Assembly (NCBI GenBank): GCA_963971425.1
Contig: OZ020521.1
Coordinates: 9,441,519-9,505,518, forward strand
DNA from: Bryoerythrophyllum caledonicum
Taxonomy: Eukaryota > Streptophyta > Bryopsida > Pottiales > Pottiaceae
DNA: 64,000 nt
Reading direction: 5' to 3'
Of the stretch, positions 32,523 to 44,665 are shown in pieces (positions within the stretch are counted from its first letter, which is position 1; each line of letters begins with the position of its first letter). The position numbers and the translations under genes are program-made. Below the pieces are notes generated by a model. It was given only the letters and a program-made list of their open reading frames with translations. It ran no database searches and had not been told where the DNA came from.

Positions 32523-34335
32523 ATGAGCGAAGCAAAAAACCGGACCACCAGAAAGATCAAGTGCCACAACCTCTTAGATGTGGCGTGGGGAGTGAAGGAT
32601 GAGAACATGGTGACGGACAACCAGTTCAACGGTAGCGTCCGGGCGCATCCGGAGCGATGGGGAGCACCGGAATGGAAGAAGACCTACGGCTTCAGTGATG
32701 GAGTAGTGAAGGTGGCCGAACGAAGGGACGACTTCTTAAACGAGGAGTTTACTAAGTACGCACACTCGAAGGATAAGTTCAGTACCGAGATCTATGCGAC
32801 GCGCACGCCCAAGTGGTATTAGTGTTTCTAAACCCTACTTTCCATCCAGAGACGTCGAGGCGGATCGTGTCCAAGTGGATCGCCACCTTCCTTGGGTCAA
32901 TGAGGCAGAAGATCACGGTGGATTGGGCTGCTCTAATCAACGACTTGATCGACCAGTTGGTAAGAAACTTCCGGAAGGTGAAGAAGGCCGGAACACCTCT
33001 TCCCTTCTATGCGCACAACGAGGTGCTAACCCCAGCAGAGCAGGATGCCTACGAGGAGCTTCTGATTTAGAAGTATGGCGGATTAGAGATGGACTCGGAA
33101 GAGAAGTCCGACGCTCCAAACCCCCCTACGATCGGCAACACAAGGACTCGCAAGAGGAGCCGATCAGTTCAGCCGGAGGCGGAACCGGAAGTAGCTCGCC
33201 CAAGCCAACTTGAAAAGGATCAAGCCGATCCGGAAGTGGTTGGTCTGTCTACCCGGCTGGGCCGAGTTCTTTGGCTGGAACTCCGGAACTCACCGGACGT
33301 CGGGGTGAGGACATTATGGAGCTGTTACAGCATACAGCATGGCGGGCCGCGCTTCTTAATCAATTCAACTCGGACAGCATGGATCTGTTGAAGGAGATCC
33401 TCCTCGAGCTGAAAGTGGAGGAGTTGAAGGACATCCTCCCTCGGATGAAGGACCTCAAACACAAGGAGATCCGGCTTAGCGTTTTGGAGGAACAACAGAT
33501 CCCCCTTATCCAATGATGAGCAAAACTCCAGCGACAGCTAGAAGAGGCAGAAACGGCGTTGGCAGAGGCACAAGTTGCTCAGAAGGAAGCGAAGGACAAG
33601 GCCAACGCATCAGTGCAAGCAATGGCGGAAGTCCGAACGACGCTGACCTTTCCGATTCACACGGTCAACTAGAGCATGTTCTTCAACGAGCGGCTGGAGA
33701 AGGAGGATAAACTGAACCAAGGTCAGATCATCCGATTCCTCATTGCTCATGGCTGGAAGATGGAGAAGACCTGGGACTTGATGCACGTCTTCGTCAACAA
33801 CATGGCGCCGAAAGAACCGGAGGTACCCACTATACCGATCAATGTTAGTTCCTCGCCGGACATAGCCGGTCCATCAAGGGCTACTCCGGAGAGTTCCGGA
33901 AAGCGGAAGGAGGTTTTGGGATCTCCAGACCACGCTTCTCCTATGAGTTGGAGTAACTTCCCCCTTTCCAGCACGGAGACGCTGAAGACCTGGAGGAACA
34001 CACTGCCGGAAGGACTCTTACAAGAGACCTCTCCTGCCTTCCGACTGCCTTCTAGATCCCCCTCCACCATCCTCTGGAAGTCGACCTCCCCACTTTCCAA
34101 ACTACGGGCGGAGGAAACTCCCACTTTCCGAGATTTGTTGGAAAAGCAAACCTATTCAACAGAAAAGACCATGAAGGTGGTGCCACCAACAGAAGAACCT
34201 CCGGCACCAACTTCAGGAAGCAAGGACAAGGATCGAGAATCTGCTTCGGAGAAGACGAACGCGGGGAGAGGGTTAATGGATGAGTCCCCTAGGCGTAGGA
34301 GCACTAGGAATAAGAGTGTCCAGAAGACACCGTAG
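32523..34335 (+). pseudogene. Decayed gag-like/coiled-coil retroelement gene, copy A
   Basis: Coding segments follow each other in three frames: 32523-32820, 32813-33391 (broken by TAG at 33068), and 33271-34335 (broken by TGA TGA at 33514 and TAG near 33670). The N-terminal part has a conserved-looking block (VLVFLNPTFHPETSRRIVSK and on to PLPFYAHNEVLTPAEQ) that aligns with the gene at 60497-62437 (VFAFLVPILHPEKPTRVTVT and on to CPFLIHLYHHF). The middle is a Lys/Glu/Ala coiled coil (QRQLEEAETALAEAQVAQKE) and the C-terminus is Ser/Pro-rich with a basic end (RRRSTRNKSVQKTP). This is the layout of the extra genes in large plant Ty3-type elements; no polymerase is present. Confidence 0.5.
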
Positions 34336-35832
34336 TTAGAGTAGAATTAGCCTTCTGAATTCTTGGTCACTTGGACTTAGTAAGTGATTAACGATGGGGC
34401 TTAGATTTGCACCCTGCTACTAACCAAAGGACTAAGGAACTTTTGTTAATACCTTAGAATCAGAAGACGGTGAGTCCGGATCTCTAATCCGGAAATTCCA
34501 GAATTTTCTTAGGAATCATCGACTTTCTTTGGAATTATCAATACTTCAAGATAAGAGTCCTAGGAATATTTATCAGACTTCTAGAAGTGGATTCTTGGAC
34601 CTTTTGGCCGTCAAGATTAGACTTTCCGGATTTCTCGCAGATAAGGTTAGACTAAAATTAGGAACTTAGCTTGTACTTAGTCAATGAGTTTTAGGAAACT
34701 CATCATCTTGTTTTCCTCTCTGAAGCTTGCGATTTCCTTATATATATTATTCTTCTTGATATCATTGAGGTATCGAGGAGCTTTTGCAAGGAAAGGATTC
34801 ATTGCGGTGAGTATTGTGTTGTTCTTTCTTGATAAGTTTCATTAAAGAGGTTGCATTAGAAATAGCCGGTTGGGACTCGAAACAAGAGAGCGCCCAAGAG
34901 AGCTGGAGATGAGTTCAGGGGAAGGCCTGATATTCTGCAAGGTCCGAAAGTAGCCAGGAGGGGAAGAGACATATTGCAGAGGTGAGCCTGGTAGTCTCTA
35001 GGGCACGGAGGCTCCGTGTAAACCCGGATTCCGGTTGAGGCCGGAGTTTACTCCCACAATTGGGAAAAAACTTTATGCGCATGTCTAAAAGGAGCTCTCT
35101 GAAGAATTTGTGAAACTTACTCAATAGAACTAAGACAATAACTTCCAAAATGTCGTTGTAGTCCGGATTTATCTCTGTGTAACCGCATCCGGACAGCCAT
35201 CCGGATGATGTGAGGGTATAAGTCTAGGAGCATCAATCGTTCACCGGTAGAGAATTAGGAAGAGTGGGTAGACAGCCACTATAAGTCATGGAACAGTGGG
35301 GCGTCCGGCCACTTTAATTTATACAACCAATGGCCTTCCAGCCAATTGTTTAAAATGTCTAGAAAATTCTCTGAGGAGGAATAGATAAATAAAACTCCAT
35401 CTTGAGATATCCAGAAGTTCAATTCCAAAATCTATTGAAAGAAAACCAAAATCCAGAAAGATCCAAATTTTTAGTGAAGGAATGAATAGAAAGAGTAACC
35501 AGTGGGGGAGTGTTTGGTAGGTTTAGTTTTGATAGTATACTCTAAAAAAAACCATAGGTCTCTATGGAAACAAAACTGGTGCGGTTTACTTTGGAATACC
35601 TTTAACACTAAATAATGGTATTTTGAAGGAATACTGACCCGACGACTTGCAACACGATTTTTGCTGGACTTCTATGTAAACAAGCTCATGTGCAATAAGC
35701 AGTAGTCACTCATTCCTGTTATGAGGTAACTTCTCTAGCTAGAGCTATGTTCTCACCATGCTCACCTAAGAACATGTTTACATTTCAAGTAAACGTACAG
35801 GGACGCAAGAACCTAAAATAGGATGACGAATC
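34336..35832. other. Repeat-derived spacer
   Basis: AT-rich with scattered GATTAGACTTTCCGG-like and TCCGGA-containing blocks similar in style to the relic upstream. No coding gene. The thioesterase gene ends at 35833 on the other strand. Confidence 0.35.
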
Positions 35833-37481
35833 TTAGTTAGCTCCGGAGCGTGAACTCTCCAAACCTAGTTTTGCAGAGATCCATTCCCTAACGTCAGAAA
35901 TCTCTTCTTTCGTAGCCGAATGTCCACCGCTGCAAAACACCAAGAGAACCACCTTTGTGAGACCACAAGGCGAGGGTGAAAAATAGAACCATCTTAGATG
36001 AGTTCTTCACAAACACAGGCATGAGCCAACGTCACTTACTTTGGATATGTCTTGAGAGTGACGTCATTGAAGCCAACTCCTCGGAAAGCATCAGACGATG
36101 CCTTTGCTAAACGCGCCGGCACTACTCCGTCATCTGCGAGAGCACCACATCGATCAATAAAATCAGTATGCAAGCATAAAAAGAACGATCACCTCATGCC
36201 AAGGCTTACAGGTTCACCCTCGGGAATCACTTACCATCACAATGGCCTATGAATAATGCAGTCTTCCCTGCACGCTTAGCTGCGTCCCGATTCCCAGCCA
36301 TTTCAGACACCAACCTCCTGAAAATGCCAGACAAATGACGTGACCACTAGAACGTTAAATCAAGTACCAAAACTAGCTGGATTCTAGCTAACAAAAGATC
36401 AAACAGTGCACATACTGGATAGTGGGCGTCCATCCACTGAGACCAATCGCAGCATCCAACTTGATAGGAAAGGGCTTTCCATTGCCCCCATACTTGCCGA
36501 GAACAGAACATGCTGTGATGTAGAGCGCTGTAGCACAGCCTTGACTGAATCCACCCACTGCTAACTTCACGTCCTGTGAGCCTCCAACTGTTTCAAATCA
36601 CAACAATTAATAACATGCCCGCCTCAAATCTGAATAAAACAATCTAAAAAAAAAACACATACGAGGCAGGGGGAAACTGTCCCTCACCTCGTGTCTTTTC
36701 GTTCAGGAGAAGCTTGGCGACAGTTTCAGCCGATCGGTCCAGACCTACCATGTCCACTTCCTGGCCATATCTGAATTCAAACCCTAGAATTCCACATCCC
36801 AGAACCCGTCACGTCAAGAATACGAAGTGAAATAAGCACAACTCTGAGAATGAGGTTTCGTTCGATAACACAGAATGAGGTTTCACTTACATGCCGTCAC
36901 TGGAATGTCTCGTGCAAGTGGAGCCGTTGGTATGATCCAGCGAATCTGCACCCAAACAAAAGAGCCACTTCAAGCTGTGGACTAGAATTGAATCATAACA
37001 CAGACGAGAAACTGAATTGTAATTCCACGTGATCTAGAAACCAAGAAAAGATGGATCTATTCTTACATTTGGAGACAACTGATCCACATTCTTGAGTTCC
37101 GTGGCCCATCTGGAGCCACAAAATCAGAGTCGAGCACATAAATCATTTAGGTATGGGTGTGTCACAAGTTATACTTTACAAACAGAAGATGAGGCATCCA
37201 CATGCGCGAAGAGAATTTTATCAGTACCTGGCACCAGAGTCACTAAAACCATGAAGCCACACCACGGTAGCCAGGTGCTCCCCCTTCGGCTCTAATATAA
37301 TTGTTTCGAAATTATACTGCCTTGTAAACCCTGTATCAGTAGCGGCAAGTGATCAGCCAAATCGGTAGGAGACGTCAAAGGGGAAAATCCAAAAAGAGCG
37401 TTACCCACTTTGATCGACTTTGTCCGCCGGAGATGGACCAGCACGAGAAGTATTACTTGACGCATTACTGCTCCCTTCCAT
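35833..37481 (-). CDS. Acyl-protein thioesterase-like carboxylesterase (9 exons)
   Basis: Serine hydrolase of the acyl-protein thioesterase/lysophospholipase family, expected to remove palmitate from cysteines of cytosolic proteins. Exons on the - strand: 37481-37409, 37330-37228, 37109-37067, 36945-36891, 36783-36688, 36587-36416, 36317-36235, 36133-36040, 35929-35833; total 816 nt, 271 aa, all phases consistent. Visible blocks: VVWLHGFSDSG (oxyanion region), IRWIIPTAPLA, TAWFEF, GGFSQGCATALY with the nucleophile Ser, AIGLSGWTP, the catalytic Asp in CDDDGVVPA, and the catalytic His in NGGHSATKEEI. The N-terminus is Ser/Thr-rich. The donor of exon 1 was set to GTGGGT because it alone keeps the frame. 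The frame stays open upstream of the ATG to an AG at about 37523, so an additional 5' coding exon is possible. Similar to plant SOBER1/TIPSY1-type enzymes. Confidence 0.88.
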
Positions 37482-38331
37482 GGTTGTAGAAGACCTTTTC
37501 CTACTCGAAGAATCCCCGCACCTGACAATCAAAGTGAAGAAGTCACAAACGGGCCACAAGCGATATTAAAATCAAGTCAAACTTCCTCATATCGGAGAGA
37601 AATGGGCACACCTTAATATTGGGCAGAACGGCAGACACCAGAAACTGCGCGCAGGTGGTTGTCTTGACACTGTGCACCATCCAAGACGTTGCGAGCCTCG
37701 CTTGAACTGCGCAACTGGGTTGTGCGTCTGCAATACTATCGCTCTCGGCATAGACGATATCATCAACCCCTGCACGGCCATGGCCGCTGAGCGGTGCATA
37801 AACAATCAGACAAGGGGCTTCAAAATCAACCCCAAAACTCAAAACCCTGGCAAAAGGAAAACAAGAACAAAATTACAATCTCCTCCAAGAGAACCTTCAC
37901 AAAATCACGAAGTCGACTTACAGATAAGATCACCGAGATGCAAATCACGAACAAATCACGCCCCAAATGTGCGTTTAAAGACTGTGCAGGTGGTCTGAGT
38001 CACATGAGGCGAATACGAGTGTTGTGTGCATGTTGGAAAGCGGTGGACATGTGGGCCGCGGTCCGAATTGCGCACGTTAAGTGGCGTCATCACGGTGCTG
38101 CGACTGCGTGGACTCCTCACAAAACAAGCTTTTCCACCGCGAGCATGCCATGAACGTGGACCCCGGATCCGCATACTTTTTGGCAAGCCTCGAATCTCGC
38201 ACGTTTTTAGGGTAACCGCTTTTGTGAAGTGTTCACATTCTTCTGTGTCCGGTTGATTCGTTCACGTCGTTTTGGAGAAGTGTTTTGATCCCTTGCAGTT
38301 GTGGGAGAGGACGTGTTTGTAGGGTTTACGG
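37482..38331. other. Shared upstream region of two divergent genes
   Basis: The thioesterase gene (-) and the SUVR3 gene (+) diverge from this 850-bp interval. It holds possible 5' exons of the thioesterase (an AG acceptor at about 37523) and open stretches without recognised domains. The last 120 bp before the SUVR3 ATG include CTTGCAG at 38291, a possible 5' UTR splice acceptor. Confidence 0.4.
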
Positions 38332-40008
38332 ATGAAGAGGAGTGAAGATGGGGTGGAGGTGTTGGAGTTGGCGATGGCGTGGCTGCCGCCGCAGGAGCTT
38401 GCGATTCTCGCGCGCACCTGCCACCGGATGGCGGCCTCCGCGCGGAGCCTGACGCGCGATCGGGTGGCGGACGCGGCGCAGGGGCTGGAGCGGTGGCCTG
38501 TGCCGGTGCGCAACGAGTTGGATCCGTGTCCCTACCCTTGGTTCCGCTACACTCCCTCTTGCTGCCGCACCTCGTCGAATCGTGCGCGTCCCTGGAGTGG
38601 CGCTTGTGAGGACCATGGCGGTGTGATCCGGACGTGCCAGGAGGACCTTGGGATCTTCCCTCTCTCTGGGATCCTGAGCTCTGTTGGATGCAGGTGAGCA
38701 ATCGCATCTAGGCTTTCAGGATTGCAATGTGATGCTTCAACCCTAAACCCTATTCTCAGATTATGGATTTTGTGAGTGCTTCTCTCAATTGGAAGAGATT
38801 TCAGTACCTTGATGTGCATACTCACAGATTTTTCGTCTTGTAATCGGACAATGTAGTTTAAGGATTACAATGCGATGCTTAAATCCTGAACCCTATTTTC
38901 AGATAATGGCTAGGTGAGGATTTTGTGAGTGCTTCGTTGTTTTAAGGATTTCAGTACCTTGATGTGCATACATGAACTCACAGAGCTGTCGTGTTGTAAT
39001 GGAGGAACATTTGTGTCTGATACATAAGTTGCTCTCATTTTCATGTATACACGTCTTCTTCTACTTGAGTCATGTGAAGAGTGCCTGTGAGGGAATATGA
39101 ATGCAATGGTCAAGGATTATTCGAGCTTGTGCAAACATCAGCCTGCTGATCATTACTATCTTGACAATACAGGTGTGCTGACAGTTGCGTTCTTGCGCAG
39201 CAGGATCAAGGTGACGGTGAACATGATGAAGATGGGTGTCCTTGCAGAGTGAATGCATATACGCAGGAGTCCGAACTGCACCTCCAAGATGCTGTCTGCT
39301 GGGATGACTCAAAGAGCACTGACAGCGCAGAGAATTCTACTGAGCTTGAGGACAGCGATGTGAACGAAGGGCCTCCCCTAATCTTGGAGTGTGGAGGAGC
39401 GTGTAGCTGCAGTGCAGACTGTCGCCTCCGAGTTACTCAACAAGGTCTTTCCGTGCGTGTCATTGTGGTGCGGCAACGGTTCACAGGTTGGGGTTTACAC
39501 GCTGCACAGCATATCAGCAAAGGATCATTTGTATGTGAATACGCAGGTAAGTGTAATAATCTCACAAGTGATTTTTTCATTTAGAATCACGTCTGACAGG
39601 GATCGTTTTTGCCTGGGTGCAGGTGAACTATTAACCACAGCGCAATCTCGAGAGCGTCAAAGGTTTTATGATGACAGTAAATCTGGATGTGGTTCAGCTC
39701 TGTTGGTTGTGAGGGAATACATGCCCTCAGGCGACGCATGTGTCCGGATCAACGTCGATGCCACAAGAGTGGGAAATGTCGCTCGTTTCATCAATCATGC
39801 TTGTGACGGAGGCAATCTGCTGCCCTGCCTGGCTCGAGCTGCTGGCTCCGTGATTCCCAGGTTAGTGCTCTTTGCTAGGCATGATATTCACGAGGGCGAG
39901 GAACTGAGATATAGCTATGGCAATTGTGGAGGTGTGGCCGGTAAAGTCTTACCTTGCCATTGCGGGACTCCGGCTTGTTTTGGTACTCTTCCCTCTGATA
40001 CCACATGA
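38332..40008 (+). CDS. SUVR3: SUVR3-type SET-domain histone H3 methyltransferase (3 exons)
   Basis: Exons 38332-38693, 39173-39546 and 39623-40008 give 1122 nt and 373 aa; donors GTGAGC and GTAAGT, acceptors AATACAG and GGTGCAG, phases consistent. The N-terminus (VLELAMAWLPPQELAILART, then WPVPVRNELDPCPYPWF) matches the F-box-like leader of SUVR3. A cysteine-rich pre-SET spans exons 1-2 (VGCRCADSC, DGCPC, ECGGACSCSADC). The SET domain has GWGLHAAQHISKGSFVCEYA, RINVDATRVGNVARFINHAC and ELRYSYGN. The post-SET is CHCGTPACFG. It should transfer methyl groups to histone H3 lysine in the nucleus. One oddity is NHAC where most SET proteins have NHSC. Intron 1 is 479 bp and intron 2 is 76 bp. Confidence 0.92.
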
Positions 40009-40329
40009 TGCCTATTGGAATCACAAAGTTCCTTCTAATTACTTGACCATTTGTATGCTGCTAAAATCTTCATGATTTTTCCACTGGATGACGTTATCAG
40101 ACAAAACGCGACTGCCATGCTCAGCTGATAGATTCTAAATCCTAAATTTTTAGTTATCAGGCCGGATGTGCAACAGATGAATCTCGTTACTAAGTTCTAA
40201 GCACCGACGCGCTTTACAACGTCTTTCCAAGAAAGGCACGGTTGCATTGTCAATGAAGCACACAATCCAATGCGTTTTAATAACCGCCATTCGTAGATTG
40301 GCCACTATTTCCTGCAACAGTTTCCCAGG

Positions 40330-40482
40330 TACACTTATCCCTCAGATAAGTTACAAATTACTAAGTTATAACCTCCGCCAAGTTTTCTGCTGATGTGGAT
40401 GGAGCTTCGCTAAGTTTTGACTAATTATTAGCCTCACTAGCACTATACTTAGTAATGATAACTTATCTGAGGGATGAGTGTA
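40330..40482. mobile_element. Short MITE with ~39-bp inverted ends
   Basis: A 153-bp foldback: TACACTTATCCCTCAGATAA at the left is matched by the complement of TTATCTGAGGGATGAGTGTA at the right, and pairing continues inwards through ATTACTAAGT. The unpaired centre is about 75 bp. No clear target duplication. It sits in the 661-bp gap between the convergent SUVR3 and hydrolase genes. Confidence 0.8.
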
Positions 40483-40669
40483 GACGTGCTATTATCAAGT
40501 TGCTACACTCTGTCACCGCCACCACAAGCACGAAGCGATTCTCAGGTTGCTGTCACCTGGTCTAACGATGAAATGTATTTACATTTGTAGTACGTACACG
40601 AAAATTGAATACTCACAGAGTCTCTTTTGAGAGAGTCTTGTGATAAGTGGTGAAAACATCAACATAATA

Positions 40670-42819
40670 TCAAATGGTTTGAACTCGGATCCACCGGGTG
40701 TCGCCGTCACGAATGGCTTTCTCGATCAGCAATGCGTTCTCCTTGGCTCGGCCCCACACAACATCCACATGGCCCTTGCCAGGGACTCCAACAAGCTCCA
40801 CGTTGGAGAATGTGCGGCTCATCTCCTCCGCCAGACGAAACTGAATCGTTGTATCGATCTCCCCGTGAATCACCAACACCTTGTGCCCGCTGTCCCTCAG
40901 TGTTTTCAACGCGGGAATGACCGCATGCGTGCCCGCCAGCAATGTGTTGTGCGCAATGTGCCACGCCGCGTCGTGGTACACTGTCAGGTAGTCATGGATA
41001 AATGATCTTGGATAGCCTTTGCTGCACGACCACCAAACATCCACAAGATTATGCTCCTCTTCCCAAAAAACAAGACTTTCTAAATACAAATTAGTAGAAG
41101 AATTTATTCCGATATGTTGCATGATGTCCTCAACCTTGTGTTCACAAAATAAGACATTGTACAAAACCAAGTGCTTTGAGCTTTACCTCTTGAGAAGACC
41201 GTGGACGCGATCCACCCAGAATGTATGCTTCGCGTAGAACAAAGTAGCTAGAAGTCGACTGATATTGTAGTACTTGCAAACAGTGAGCGCACGAACGCCT
41301 TTCAACTGCCACAATTGAAGAGTTGATGAGAAAGCTGAAATAATTGAGGTGGTAATACACAGGTTGTGAGATTTAGAGAGGCTTACTGTTAAAGGGTCGA
41401 GGGAGGAGAAGAAGGCGTCACAAGGGATCTGGGCAAGCTCTCCGTCTTCGCGCAGACAGCAGGGCGGGTAAACAGGTGCAATGAGCGTGATGGACCTCAC
41501 TCGTTGAGGGCAGCGAGCAGCAAGCGCGAGCGCGATGATGGAGCCCATGGAGTGGCCCACGAGATGGAAGCTCTGGAGCTTGTGTCTCTGGATCACGGAT
41601 CTCTCGATTGCTTCAATCTGGTCGGCCAGGGTGTAGAGACCATCCACAGGACGTGGGCTTCTCCCAACGCCGAGCAAATCCGGTGCCAGTATCTGGTGCT
41701 GCTTCTTCACCTCGTCGGGCAAGTTGGAGGCTATGTCGGTGTCGAACCAGAATGTGGCGGAGCTGAACAGGCCGTGGATGAAGATCACCGCCGTGCGCTC
41801 TGCACATCGATCCTTAGATTGTTAACCCAATACCCAAAAGAACAGGAAACCTACCTCATTCAAAGATAGGGCTGAATGCAGAGGAAAACGCTCCAGAGTG
41901 TGTGGGAAGTACCTTTCTTTTGATCATCAATGACGCTCGAAGGGGGACTCCATTTGAGATGTTCCTTTGCTCTATAGCTCTCCTCAGTCATCACGTGCAA
42001 CCTCTCCGCTGCCACACGCATTGGCATCAGGAGCGGAGCGCACTGGTCGCATTGACACTCGGACCATCGAGGCGGAATGGTGACTTCATCATCCTGAAAC
42101 CACACCATAATCCATCAACAACCTTTAACCCTAACAAACTGCTTCCAGAAAAAAAAAAAAATAGGGGTGAATGCCTGTCAACGCAACGTCGCAGAAGGTG
42201 ATTAGGTACCCTGAATTATGGACAACGATTGCAAAAGAAAGTGTAGAAAATTCACCTGTACGTTGAGATTTTCTGGGGAATTGGCACCGTCCAGCGCTAA
42301 ATCTTTGACGCGCCATCCCCAGCACTCGCACCTCTGTCGCGGCTGGGACTTGGGCTTGGAGCGCACCCACGCCCAGCGCGTACTGAGGCGCTTGATTTGG
42401 CCACGGCGCGGTCTGTGCAATGCATCTGCACCGTCGAAGCTCACATCACAGCGGGACTGCAGAATGCTGCTGCTGCCGACAATCGGCTCGACGGGAGGCC
42501 GGCCCTCAACGACGAAATCCACGAACCAGTAAAAGACACCCACCAGGAGGTTGATCAGAAACATCGTCAAGAACACGAGATCTTCCAGCAGCGGCCGCAG
42601 GGTGGTGGCGTACTGCCGCCGCAAGAGCTTGAATGCGTGCACGCCAGCCGGCTTCACCTTCACATGACTAGCTCCAAGTTGCGCCTTGCTCCGCTGCTTC
42701 GCCAGCGCGAAAGTCCCCCACACCGAGCACACCGCGGCCGCCGACACCACGGCCCAGTACAACGCCGGCCGGTGCCGCGCGCTCTCCACCACCGTCTGCG
42801 CCACCGCCGCTCGCTCCAT
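40670..42819 (-). CDS. BODYGUARD-like alpha/beta hydrolase (5 exons)
   Basis: Exons on the - strand: 42819-42256, 42093-41913, 41799-41387, 41305-41187, 41021-40670; total 1629 nt, 542 aa, phases consistent. The N-terminus has two hydrophobic spans (WAVVSAAAVCSVWGTFALA and LVFLTMFLINLLVGVFYWFV), then a Cys-containing block PPRWSECQCDQC that matches the PRWSDCHCxxC block of plant BODYGUARD proteins. The hydrolase fold shows FIHGLFSSATFW, LLGVGRSPRP, the nucleophile elbow VGHSMGSIIALA, Asp in VIHGEIDTTIQ and His in GKGHVDVVWG. BODYGUARD proteins act in the epidermal wall and are needed for cuticle (cutin) formation, so a cuticle role is inferred. The start is ATG 42819; no earlier ATG is in frame. 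Confidence 0.88.
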
Positions 42820-43896
42820 CCCAAAACTCCACGCAAACCAACAAAATTCTCCAATCACCTCCCCAAACAAAAACCAATACTCTCTGCCCCAGAAATGCTA
42901 ACCAGATTGCCGTTGCTTTCTCCTGGGCTCACCCATCAACGAACTAGCTGACTCCAGTCATCTCCCGAAGTTTGCACGCTCAACAGTTGAGCACTGGAGC
43001 CATGTGCGTGAATGAACATACTACCTACCCATCGTTTCTACCCCGGTTCACGAATCACGCGTGGTGGAATGATCTCCGAAGCTGATCAAAAATTTCTAGA
43101 TCAAGTTCGTTGCGCGTGGCTGATGTTACTGTTCCTGGCACGCAAAGGCCTTGCAAGAGCAGATTCCTGGAACCCCAAAGTTCCGATCCATCGGTGAATC
43201 GGGAAAGGAGATTCTCGTTTGAAGAGTCAGGAGAACGTGGATGCATGACTCTGTTGGAATAGAGATCGTGTCTGGGATGACTAGAAAAGAATGCATATCC
43301 TTAAGTGACGACATAAGTGGATTTCTCTGACTGAATTCTAGTAGGTATTCAGGCTTGGCCGCAACTTCCTTTTCTAGATTGTCAACTGCAAGCAAATGGT
43401 TTTGCAAGGAATGAATGTGGGGACCACCAGATAAGAGTGTCTCGCACACACTTCTTTCCAGGTGATTGAAAGTGGGGATTGTGGACCCAGATGATGACCA
43501 CCAGATGATAGGGAGGATGAAAAAAGCTGGAGAAACACTGGGTGACGGTGTTCGGGGCAACGTGATTCCTGGCACAGATGCATCCGAGATTCCGAGGGGC
43601 GAGGGACGGGATGGAAGGAGATGCGACCATGCGGCCACAGACGAGCGGAACCACGTGTAGTGGCGCTGGAAGCGAAAGGGATCTGGTGCGATGGATGCTG
43701 ACGATGCGGCAACGGATGCAATGAATCTCTGAGAATCTCGATGGACAGAGATGAGGTGGTTGGAGTTGTGAGGAAAGAGCGGAGGCGGTGGGGCCAGCGG
43801 CGGAGCTTGCAGCGGTAGTGAATCGCGCTGGGCAAGCCGCCCTGCTGAGCGATGCAGTGCGGCAACAGGCGCCCTTCTGGACGCCCAGGGCGAACT
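42820..43896. other. Upstream region of the hydrolase; no supported gene
   Basis: Contains long overlapping frames on the - strand (43126-44026), but three different frames are open over the same bases and none shows a domain, so GC-rich chance is the likely cause. The hydrolase promoter should lie in the first few hundred bases. Confidence 0.4.
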
Positions 43897-44335
43897 GAGC
43901 ACCTCCACCGCGGGCTCCCATCCTGGCAGACCTGTCAGGTTTGGTGGGTCTAGAGGAAGGTGCTCCCCCACCGCGCTGGTCGGGGCCGCCAAACTGGTCA
44001 GGCGGGATGGAGGGAGTTGGGAGCAAGCCTGGAAACGGAGAGAATATGGCGGGGGGCTGAAAATTTCACCGGGGCTAGGCTACCAATTTGGTTCTACCAC
44101 GTGGTGGAGCAACAATGGCTGTGGGAGTGGCTGCTGCTGACAGCCCATTCATTAACGCGTTTTTGCATGGACCCATAGCAGGGCTTTTATTATGAGAGCC
44201 AGGTTTCCAGGCCGGATATCCTTGCTCCTGGCTGGCGTTGCGCTAGGCGCCCTACAGCCCGACCGCGGGATAGGGTTCAGGGCCAAAATCCAGGGCAGTC
44301 TCCACCGGGCTGGCGCGTCCCTGGTGGAGGTGCTC
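43897..44335. mobile_element. MITE-like element with 13-bp perfect inverted ends
   Basis: GAGCACCTCCACC at 43897 and its exact complement GGTGGAGGTGCTC at 44323-44335 delimit a 439-bp GC-rich segment. The ends resemble the GAGCATC ends of the Harbinger-like element at 28054. The flanking triplets (ACT, TGA) are not a duplication, so the insertion is old or the ends are coincidental. Confidence 0.5.
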
Positions 44336-44665
44336 TGACCCCCTCGCTGCCTCCGGTGGGATGAACAGGGGTCAGTCCCCCGACCTTCATCACCGGCCCT
44401 TATTTTTTCGTTTTAGTGGGATAGCCATAGTGGCTACATAGGCCAGGGAGCTGTAGCACTTCTGGCTTTCTCCTGAAACCATACAATACCTTTCCAGAAT
44501 GCAACATCATGGGAGATCATCACCATATTCAAACCTTCAAGAACTTGTAATTTTGAAAACAATTCCAGCTTCTCGCGACAAGAATCAAGGAATTCTCAGC
44601 TTCATGATTGACAAACTCTGTATGTAATCAACTTCGAGCTCTTCAACTTTTGCTTCCAAAACTAC

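Noticed and set aside
43126-44026. Long - strand frames of 214-288 codons
   Set aside because: Three frames are open over the same GC-rich bases, none shows a domain or plausible intron structure, and part overlaps a MITE-like element. Treated as chance.
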